Shown here piece by piece: positions 24,912-30,993 of a stretch of 30,993 nt of DNA. This stretch comes from CAZJOD01 sp964547525 (GTDB lineage: Bacteria > Bacillota > Clostridia > JAAYHZ01). The position numbers were made by a program, and so were the translations under genes. The stretch's first letter is position 1; every line of letters begins with the position of its first letter. The notes under the pieces were generated by a model. It searched no databases. It saw only the letters and a program-made list of their open reading frames with translations, and had not been told where the DNA came from. Location of the stretch: assembly GCA_964547525.1 (NCBI GenBank), contig CAZJOD010000022.1, forward strand, positions 1-30,993. Reading direction: 5' to 3'.

Positions 24912-26546
24912 CAAAGAAGATTATTATTAACCCTGTTACCCGCATAAGCGGATTTATGGAAATTCAAGCGGATATTGAAGATAACCGAGTGGTGGATGCC
25001 AAAACAGAAGGACTGCTGTTTCGTGGCTTTGAAAAAATGCTCCAAGGCAGAAGTCCCTTTGATGCCGTGTATTTTACACAGCGTATTTGTGGGATTTGTT
25101 CTACTGCCCATTCTATGGCATCTACCCTTGCCCTGGAGGATGCAATGGGGGTTGTTCCGACCGAACAGGGTAGATATTTAAGAGACATCCTCCATGGGTG
25201 TGAATTTCTTCAAAACCATATCCGCCATTTTTATCAGTATACTATTCCTGACTTTGTAAAACTGCCTGAAAATTACCCTTTGTTTAAAGCAGAACATAGT
25301 GATTTCAGGCTGCCAAAAGAAAAGAATGACATATTGGTTAAGGATTACTTTGATTCTCTTGATTTAAGCCGAAGCGCACACGAAATGCTTGCTGTACTTG
25401 GTGGAAAAGCCCCACACAACCATGGAATTTTTATTGGAGGTATCACCACACAAGCGACTACTGATAAAATCATCAAGATAAAATCAATATTACATACCAT
25501 ATACCAATTTATTAATGATAGAATGCTCCCTGATGTATATACCATTGCAGAATATTACAGAGATTATTTTTATATCGGAAAGGGTTATGGGAACCTTTTA
25601 AGCTTTGGCTGTTTCGACGGATATAAGGATTTGGGAACCTTATATGTGAATCCTCTTGTATATATCGGTGGTAAAATAAGTTTGTTCAACCCGGATAACA
25701 TTACCGAGCAGATTGACTATGCTTGGTATAAGGACAGACAAAGCACCGATAAACCTTTTGAAGCTGATCCGGGATGCATAGCGAGTAGTGAAGCGCAGCG
25801 TAACGACCAGCCGGGACGCATGGCGAGCAGTGAAGCGCAGCGTAACGACCAGCCGGGACGCATGGCGAGCAGTGAAGCGCAGCNNNNNNNNNNNNNNNNN
25901 NNNNNNNNNNNNNNNNNNNNNNNNNNNNNNNNNNNNNNNNNNNNNNNNNNNNNNNNNNNNNNNNNNNNNNNNNNNNNNNNNNNGTAACGACCAGCCGGAA
26001 GCTGATATGAGCAAGCCTCAGGCATATTCATGGGTCAAGGCTCCAAGATACAACAATCTGCCCTTTGAGACAGGTCCTTTGGCAAGACAATGGCTCTCCG
26101 GTGAATACAAAAATGGAATATCAATGATGGATAGGACCATCGCAAGAGTTTTAGAAGCTAAAAAGATAGCATTAATTATGAACACATTGCTTCAGAATCT
26201 TATCCCCGGCGTATATGTGCAAAAGGAATATTCTATTCCAAAAGCAGCTACCGGAAAGGGTTTGATTGATACAACAAGAGGAGCTCTGGGACACTGGTTG
26301 AAAATCAACAATCAGGTAATTTCATTTTACCGGATTATCACACCATCCGGCTGGAACCTTTCAACCCGAACCGGTAATGGTGTAAAAGGAACTGCTGAAC
26401 AGGCACTTATCGGTACACCTGTAAAGGATATTAATAATCCTATAGAATTAGGCAGAACGATCCGGTCTTTTGATCCTTGTATTTCTTGTGCAACCCATAT
26501 TTACACCGGAGGAAAGCTCGTTAATACTATTCAGGTTATTCCTTGA
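24908..26546 (+). CDS. hupL: [NiFe]-hydrogenase large subunit with an in-frame repeat insertion and assembly gap
   Basis: The catalytic subunit. The L1 motif RICGICSTAH gives C61, C64 and H68; the L2 motif DPCISCATH lies near the C-terminus, and cleavage after that His would remove a 15-residue tail (starts IYTGGK). The first part (24908-25883) and last part (25984-26546) appear in different frames only because the gap is padded to 100 Ns: a gap divisible by three joins them. The array at 25769-25997 encodes 14-residue repeats (RNDQPGRMASSEAQ) between EAD and EAD. Without it the protein is 466 residues and reads KPFEADMSKPQAYSWVKAPR, normal for the family. Whether the insert is tolerated is unproven, but the frame is kept and no stop appears. 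Confidence 0.88.
25760..25768 (+). repeat. Left copy of 9-base direct repeat (GAAGCTGAT), probable target-site duplication
   Basis: GAAGCTGAT directly precedes the first repeat base. It encodes Glu-Ala-Asp in the large-subunit frame and recurs exactly at 25998-26006 after the array. Confidence 0.75.
25769..25997 (+). repeat. 42-base GC-rich tandem repeat array inside hupL
   Basis: Two complete identical 42-base units are visible (25800-25841, 25842-25883). A diverged partial unit precedes them (25769-25799, three transitions), and a 14-base partial unit follows the N gap (25984-25997). The unit starts GTAACGACCAGCCGGGACGC and has 28 G or C in 42, far above the surrounding gene. Both array ends break at the same phase of the unit (CCG), so the insert is a whole number of units plus three bases. 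The reverse strand is also open (codes for VVTLRFTARHASRL-like text). There are no unique spacers, so it is not a CRISPR. I infer a mobile or expandable repeat element. Confidence 0.85.
25884..25983. other. Assembly gap (100 Ns) within the repeat array
   Basis: Exactly 100 undetermined bases between repeat units. If the gap holds only whole units it is a multiple of 42, hence of 3, and the large-subunit frame is restored. Confidence 0.95.
25998..26006 (+). repeat. Right copy of the 9-base direct repeat
   Basis: GAAGCTGAT directly after the last partial repeat unit, identical to 25760-25768, followed by the uninterrupted large-subunit sequence (ATGAGCAAGCCT). Confidence 0.75.
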
Positions 26547-27166
26547 TCAGAACTTTTCTTGTGACTACACAGCTTTTGATAAAAAGTATAATCAGCAGGT
26601 GGTTTTATTTGTGTTGAAAAGATACCTAAATGCGGTTACGTTGTCAGGTTTTATCATGACAACCGGATTGTCGCTCCAAGTCTTTCATATGGTGGAGTTG
26701 TTTATGCAGTCTAAAATTTGATATATCAAAAAAAATTAATATACAGTGAAATATTACGTGATATAATAATTTTGTTAGGTTTATACATTGATGGAGTTCG
26801 CCGAAACTGCTCAATAAGCTAAAGACTCCAAACAGGAGTTTTTTTAATATTTAGAAGGTTGTTTGAGAAAATATATTTTTTGTAAAGGGAGACTGACCGA
26901 AAGCTAGACAGGTTAACACTCTTTAAATAAATTATAAACAACACTACCGATTGAGAAACGGAGATGTAATAAATGAAATAGGTTGATCTTGACTTATCTC
27001 TAAATTCATTGTATCTACTACTGTAAATAGAAAAGATATCGAATAGAGTATGGTTGTGGTTTCTTGTGGATACATAATAAGTATACAGGTGTAAATAGTA
27101 ATAAAAAAGACGAGGTATGTGTGGGTAACCATCTACCCAAATAGTATGTGTTAGGAGTATAATAAA
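26547..27166. other. Intergenic region between hydrogenase operon and sulfatase gene
   Basis: About 620 bases. Near 26600-26719 a startless frame reads GGFICVEKIPKCGYVVRFYH then DNRIVAPSLSYGGVVYAV-stop, which looks coding but has no start or ribosome site; it may be a relic. A terminator lies at 26825-26845. The remainder is AT-rich with no recognised feature. Confidence 0.4.
26825..26845 (+). terminator. Rho-independent terminator, probably ending the hydrogenase operon
   Basis: ACTCC (26825-26829) pairs with GGAGT (26835-26839) around the loop AAACA, followed by a run of seven Ts. Upstream As can extend the stem with the Ts. The five-base stem is short but the layout is typical. Confidence 0.65.
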
Positions 27167-28669
27167 ATGATAAATAAAGAATTGTTAGCCAATACCGATT
27201 CGCCGAACATTCTGTTGATTATGACTGATCAACATAGCAAGCACTTTCTTGGTTGCTACGGAAATGAACTGATCAGAACACCAAACCTGGATCGTTTAGC
27301 TTCCGAAGGGATGCGGTTTCGTAATACCTACTGTCCTTCACCGTTATGTGTACCGAGTCGTATGAGTTTTATGACTTCTCAAACACCATCTGAAAATGAA
27401 GTGTGGACCAATAATCATATATTGGATTCGGGTATCCCTACATGGGCGACGATACTTTCTATTGCAGGTTACGAAACCGCTCTTTTGGGAAGAATGCATT
27501 TTAATGGGCCAGATCAAAGACATGGGTTTGAGGTTCGTCCGGTATCGGAACTCGGTGCGGGGCCGGTTGGAATACCGTACAAGGGAGGTCCTTTATGGAC
27601 GAAATTTCCCGGTAGTACGTCGGGTCAATGCAGAGAGAGTGTAGAAATTGCAGGACGCGGTCACACCCATTATCAATGGTCAGACGAAGAACGAACAAGG
27701 GTTGCTATAAATTGGTTAAAGTATAAAGCCGATTCGGATACATCTCGTCCCTTTGCAGCTGTGCTTGGATATGTATTACCCCATTGTCCTTTTGTTGCAA
27801 AACCCGATTTATTCAATTATTATTATGACCGAGTAAGCATCCCGTCCATAGAGGAAAAGCAACCTGATACAATCACACGTTTTCGTGAATTGCGAGGTAT
27901 ATTAAATCCTGCGCTTTCGGATGAGCGCATCCGGGTTGCATTAGCAGCTTATTACGGTCTTTGCGAACATATGGATACCCTTGTCGGTCAGGTTCTAGAT
28001 ACTTTAGATCAAACAGGTTTGGCACGGAACACATTGGTAATCTATACGTCCGATCATGGTGAAATGGCAGGTGAACATGGTTGCTGGTGGAAAAGTAATT
28101 ATTACGAAGGCAGTGCAAGTGTACCGATGATCGCAAGATGGCCGAATGTCATTGCTCCGGGATCTGTGAGTGATGCAATATGCAACTTAATGGATATCGG
28201 ACCGACTTTTGCAGAAATTGCAGGTACGAAATTTCCGTATACGGTAGAAGGAAGATCTCTGTGTAAAATACTTAGGGATAAAGAGGATGCCGATTGGATA
28301 AATGAAACTACCTGTGAACTGGTGGACATAAGAGGAGGTGTTTTTCCTAGCCGAATGATTCGTTCAGGGCCTTGGAAATTATGGACTTTTGCAGATGATC
28401 AAAACCTACCGCTTGCTCTTTTTAATATTGATGATGATCCGGATGAACTGGTAGACCTTGGGCAGGATCCTGCATACGAGGAAATAAGGAATCGCCTTTT
28501 GGAACGATTGTACAAAGATTGGAATCCGAAAGACGCTGTTTTAAAAACCCAAAAGCTCAATACATACTATAATGTACTTGGTCAGTGGGGAAGAACGGTA
28601 AGACCCGACACGCCGGATCAAATGATTTTTCCTCCGGCTGAATATGAAGCTGATGTGGAATTGTTATGA
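27167..28669 (+). CDS. Type I (formylglycine) sulfatase
   Basis: A 500-residue arylsulfatase-superfamily hydrolase. Metal-site residues begin with the Asp of LLIMTDQH (D21), and the nucleophile motif is CVPSR with C61, to be oxidised to formylglycine; a cysteine in CxPSR suits anaerobic anSME or other maturases. TSDHGE in the middle and SGPWKL near the C-terminus are further family marks. There is no signal peptide, so it probably acts inside the cell on imported sulfated sugars. AGGAG precedes ATG 27167. No maturase gene is in the window. The neighbouring lipoprotein gene and the GH43/GH4 genes suggest a role in sulfated glycan use, but the substrate is not readable. Confidence 0.9.
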   Translation: MINKELLANTDSPNILLIMTDQHSKHFLGCYGNELIRTPNLDRLASEGMRFRNTYCPSPLCVPSRMSFMTSQTPSENEVWTNNHILDSGIPTWATILSIAGYETALLGRMHFNGPDQRHGFEVRPVSELGAGPVGIPYKGGPLWTKFPGSTSGQCRESVEIAGRGHTHYQWSDEERTRVAINWLKYKADSDTSRPFAAVLGYVLPHCPFVAKPDLFNYYYDRVSIPSIEEKQPDTITRFRELRGILNPALSDERIRVALAAYYGLCEHMDTLVGQVLDTLDQTGLARNTLVIYTSDHGEMAGEHGCWWKSNYYEGSASVPMIARWPNVIAPGSVSDAICNLMDIGPTFAEIAGTKFPYTVEGRSLCKILRDKEDADWINETTCELVDIRGGVFPSRMIRSGPWKLWTFADDQNLPLALFNIDDDPDELVDLGQDPAYEEIRNRLLERLYKDWNPKDAVLKTQKLNTYYNVLGQWGRTVRPDTPDQMIFPPAEYEADVELL

Positions 28670-28795
28670 TATAATCATTAACCGAAGGTTTTTATACGTC
28701 ACATTTGTGCATCGAATTGAATATGTACCTGCGTATCTATAAACTACCAATTCAATATTGTATAGCATATCATATCCCATAAAGGTTTTATTATA

Positions 28796-28810
28796 TGTAA
28801 GCGCTTTATA
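28796..28810. promoter_or_regulatory. cre-like or LacI-family operator
   Basis: TGTAAGCGCTTTATA has the central CG and flanking symmetry of catabolite-response elements (TGWAANCGNTNWCA), with AAGCGCTT a perfect palindrome and mismatches at the right end. It lies about 300 bases upstream of the binding-protein gene and 127 bases after the sulfatase stop. CcpA or another LacI-type regulator is plausible. Confidence 0.45.
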
Positions 28811-28833
28811 AAGAAGTGATAATCAAGGTGTAT

Positions 28834-28869
28834 ATACCATGGAGCTTGATTGATCAATTGGTATTTTTT
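28834..28869 (+). terminator. Terminator-like hairpin after the sulfatase gene
   Basis: ATACCA (28834-28839) pairs with TGGTAT (28859-28864), with inner TTGAT and ATCAA pairing (28846-28857), followed by Ts to 28869. An alternative stem (AATCAAG with CTTGATT, starting 28821) overlaps it. Confidence 0.5.
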
Positions 28870-29023
28870 AAAATAATATTATTCAATAGTATATAACTAT
28901 AATGTTACATAATGCATGGAAAATATTAAAAAAAGTAAGATGTAGCATCAATTTTTGTTTAACTTTATATAGCAATCATTAATTATGAATTTTTACAAAA
29001 AAATAAAAAAATTTTCCTTATTA

Positions 29024-29053
29024 TTGTATTAATGTATATGGATATGATACAAT
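29024..29053 (+). promoter_or_regulatory. Promoter of the binding-protein gene
   Basis: TTGTAT (29024-29029) and TACAAT (29048-29053) are 18 bases apart, about 60 bases before the start codon. Confidence 0.55.
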
Positions 29054-29074
29054 AATTACAAACAATTTCGTATT

Positions 29075-29091
29075 ACGCAAATATTTTGCGT
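29075..29091. promoter_or_regulatory. Perfect inverted repeat in the leader, next to the ribosome site
   Basis: ACGCAAA-TAT-TTTGCGT has seven-base arms and lies between the promoter and AAGGAGG. It could be an operator just after the transcription start or an RNA hairpin affecting translation. Confidence 0.55.
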
Positions 29092-29111
29092 CTAATAAGG
29101 AGGTTCATAAA

Positions 29112-30923
29112 ATGAAAAGACTGAATAACCTTTGGTACCTATTAATGGTTATTGTTTTTGTCTTCAGCCTGTCCGGTTGTGCAGGGGAAAGTCAAGACAT
29201 ATTGGAGTCAGAAACAACAAGTGCAGTCACAACTCAAGCGAGCACCACTCAAAAGGAAACAACAAAAGCACAAACAACAGCAGCTACCACTACGACACAA
29301 GCCGTTACCGAAGTGGTAAATCCGTTTGCACAAAGAGTGGAAATCAGTTGGCTTACTGATAATTGTTTAAATTACACAGAAGGTCGTTGGGATGAATTGG
29401 AGCTAGAAGAAAAATTCAATATTGACATCAAAGTATGGAATATTGACAGCCATAATACAGAACAGTTGACTATGATGATGGCTGCCGGAGACTTTCCTAA
29501 CTTTGCAAGGATTCAATACTGGAACGATCTCTTTTTATTTGAATCAAAACTTATACGTACGGTAAAAAGCAGTATGTTTTACAAGTATTTACCTTCATAT
29601 GCAGCCTATCGTGATGCTGAACCGTTTTCATGGAAAATGGGTTTAGTGGAAGGTACGACTGATGAATACTACGGTATGTTACAATCTGCCCCCCAGGATA
29701 CATTCCCGTGGACTTACTCAATGTTCAGATTGGATTGGTTGGAAAATCTCGGTTACGAATTTGACGATCTCGAAAAAGTGGATGCTCTTAATCAGATATA
29801 CATAACAAACAGACAATTTTCTTTTGAAGAGCTGAATGAAATATATAAATCCTTAACAATTGACGACCCGGACGGAAACGGAGAAGATGATACATTTGCA
29901 AGATTATATATTAATATGGCCGAATGGGAAGGTAACTTAACCGGTATGTTTAATTTTGTTCCTGTTACAAAATATATATATTTGGATGAAGCGACAGGAG
30001 ATTATGTTGATTTCCGAGCATATACGGGTATGAGAGATTTCTATGAATGGCTTACGGATGTTATACATAAGGGTTATGTCAGAACGGCGGCATGGGCCGA
30101 TTATACCACACTGTTGGCATTACCGAACGTAGGTCATTTGAATCCACCTGCATTTGCAGTAAGGTCGGCACATCCTTCACATCAAATTTATCCTCCGAAT
30201 GTAGTTTTAAAAGAAAATCCCGATATAAAAATGGTAATTACACCTCCACCACAAGGGCCTTCCGGAAAAGGGAATATGTATGTCAGACAATTTACGAAAT
30301 GGCAAGGAAGTAATGCATATTTCGGAGAAGATACCACCGATGAACAGCTTGCAAGATTACTTATGCTCTTGGAATACGCAAATTTCGGAGATAACGCTTT
30401 AAGATATGCAAAAGGTATTGAAGGTGTTCATTTTACTTGGGAAGCCGAACCGTATAAGAGTATGATGTTTGAGACACCGGTTGAAAAAATACCTATGAAA
30501 TATAGGAACGACGCACCTATGAGGATATTTAACGTTTCATCGTTTGCAACCACCATGTATGCTTACCTTGGTCTTGCATATGTTTATGAAAACTATTTCT
30601 TTGAAGAATACTGGAAAGCTAACCAATGGTTTGAAAAATACGGTATGGTTCCGTCTAAAAACATCGAATGGGCTATGTTACCTACAGAATTGCAGACAAG
30701 ATATAATGATACGAATAAAGTTGTAAATGCAGAAGTTTCCACAGTATACAACGATTTTTACAAGAGAGTGTTCGCTGGACAAATCGGAGATATGAATACG
30801 GAATGGAGCCAATATATCAATGCTTTGTATGCGGCGGGATATGAAAAACTGGTTGAGATTTTTAATGATCAATCATGGACATTGACAAAAGATTTGTATA
30901 AAGGTTCAAGATGGGTAAAATAA
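29112..30923 (+). CDS. Extracellular solute-binding lipoprotein of an ABC sugar transporter (LplA-like)
   Basis: A 603-residue lipoprotein. Residues 8-22 are hydrophobic and end in LSGC (C23), the lipidation site. A threonine-rich linker spans about 30-68, then a two-lobed binding protein begins (EISWLTDNCLNYTEGRWDEL). A DPDGNGEDDT loop near residue 255 resembles the calcium-binding loop common in the large LplA-type binding proteins of Firmicutes, which import oligosaccharides with LplB/LplC-type permeases. No permease is visible before the window ends 70 bases later, so it may lie just outside. AAGGAGG precedes the ATG. A promoter and operator-like palindrome suggest sugar-controlled expression. 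Ligand unknown. Confidence 0.87.
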   Translation: MKRLNNLWYLLMVIVFVFSLSGCAGESQDILESETTSAVTTQASTTQKETTKAQTTAATTTTQAVTEVVNPFAQRVEISWLTDNCLNYTEGRWDELELEEKFNIDIKVWNIDSHNTEQLTMMMAAGDFPNFARIQYWNDLFLFESKLIRTVKSSMFYKYLPSYAAYRDAEPFSWKMGLVEGTTDEYYGMLQSAPQDTFPWTYSMFRLDWLENLGYEFDDLEKVDALNQIYITNRQFSFEELNEIYKSLTIDDPDGNGEDDTFARLYINMAEWEGNLTGMFNFVPVTKYIYLDEATGDYVDFRAYTGMRDFYEWLTDVIHKGYVRTAAWADYTTLLALPNVGHLNPPAFAVRSAHPSHQIYPPNVVLKENPDIKMVITPPPQGPSGKGNMYVRQFTKWQGSNAYFGEDTTDEQLARLLMLLEYANFGDNALRYAKGIEGVHFTWEAEPYKSMMFETPVEKIPMKYRNDAPMRIFNVSSFATTMYAYLGLAYVYENYFFEEYWKANQWFEKYGMVPSKNIEWAMLPTELQTRYNDTNKVVNAEVSTVYNDFYKRVFAGQIGDMNTEWSQYINALYAAGYEKLVEIFNDQSWTLTKDLYKGSRWVK

Positions 30924-30993
30924 AGATTTATATTTGCATACTTTATGTAAAATAGTTAAAAAGGATAGTATTGTTAGCTACGCAGACAAGCTT
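30924..30993. other. Terminal stretch after the binding-protein gene
   Basis: Seventy bases with no complete gene or clear hairpin. Confidence 0.4.

Larger units (their letters stand above)
28670..29111. other. Regulatory intergenic region upstream of the binding-protein gene
   Basis: About 440 very AT-rich bases without a gene. It contains a cre-like site, a terminator-like hairpin, a promoter and a palindrome next to the ribosome site, each listed separately. Confidence 0.6.

Noticed and set aside
25769..25997. CRISPR array
   Set aside because: The 42-base units are directly adjacent with no unique spacers, stay in frame with hupL, and no cas gene is nearby.
25788..26546. Separate gene starting inside the repeat array
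   Set aside because: The frame only looks separate because the gap was padded to 100 Ns. Its conserved part is the C-terminal half of the hydrogenase large subunit, and there is no ribosome site.
26470..26721. An 83-codon + strand frame overlapping the end of hupL
   Set aside because: It begins inside the conserved hupL C-terminus in another frame, has no ribosome site and resembles no protein.

Overview
The window reads as a low-GC anaerobic Firmicute (Clostridia), most likely from a draft or metagenome assembly. Support: AGGAGG-type ribosome sites with ATG, GTG and TTG starts, a Thr-rich lipoprotein linker, CD1105/Tn1549-like topoisomerase features, cytoplasmic [NiFe]-hydrogenase genes, and two 100-base N gaps. 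Nearly all real genes are on the + strand.

1-5060 is a patchwork with much decay. It holds a small minus-strand gene, remnants that look like mobile-element genes, an intact tetR-oxidoreductase pair with a clear promoter and operator-like inverted repeat, a serine hydrolase gene broken by one in-frame stop, and an ABC-transporter ATPase that breaks off inside Walker A next to an IS21 istB fragment.

5064-12302 has an intact URO-D-family gene, a pRiA4b ORF-3-type gene, a relic joined to a 5'-truncated second URO-D gene, and an ICE-type topoisomerase III. The stretch is framed by two direct copies of a small membrane-protein locus. The upstream copy is mostly hidden by the first N gap.

12568-17738 is a carbohydrate block: a GH43 lipoprotein, an AraC-type regulator and a GH4 glycosidase. 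A sulfatase (27167-28669) and an LplA-type sugar-binding lipoprotein (29112-30923) continue this theme after the hydrogenase cluster. Together they suggest capture and breakdown of plant or host polysaccharides.

18173-26546 is a compact hydrogenase operon: maturation protease, HypA-like protein, hypF, hypC, hypD, hypE, a cytochrome-b5-like protein, small subunit and large subunit. Start codons overlap upstream stops by 8 bases at three hyp junctions. hypB is absent. The HypA-like protein keeps the N-terminal Met-His but lacks the zinc-finger loop. The small subunit has Cys-Ser-Gly-Asn where most [NiFe] hydrogenases have CxxC.

The most striking observation is in the large-subunit gene. A GC-rich array of 42-base (14-codon) tandem repeats sits between two copies of GAAGCTGAT, which looks like a 9-base target-site duplication. 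Removing the array and one copy restores a normal large subunit of about 466 residues. The apparent frame change downstream is explained by the arbitrary 100-N gap inside the array. This looks like an in-frame, protein-tolerated insertion of a repeat element into a metalloenzyme loop.
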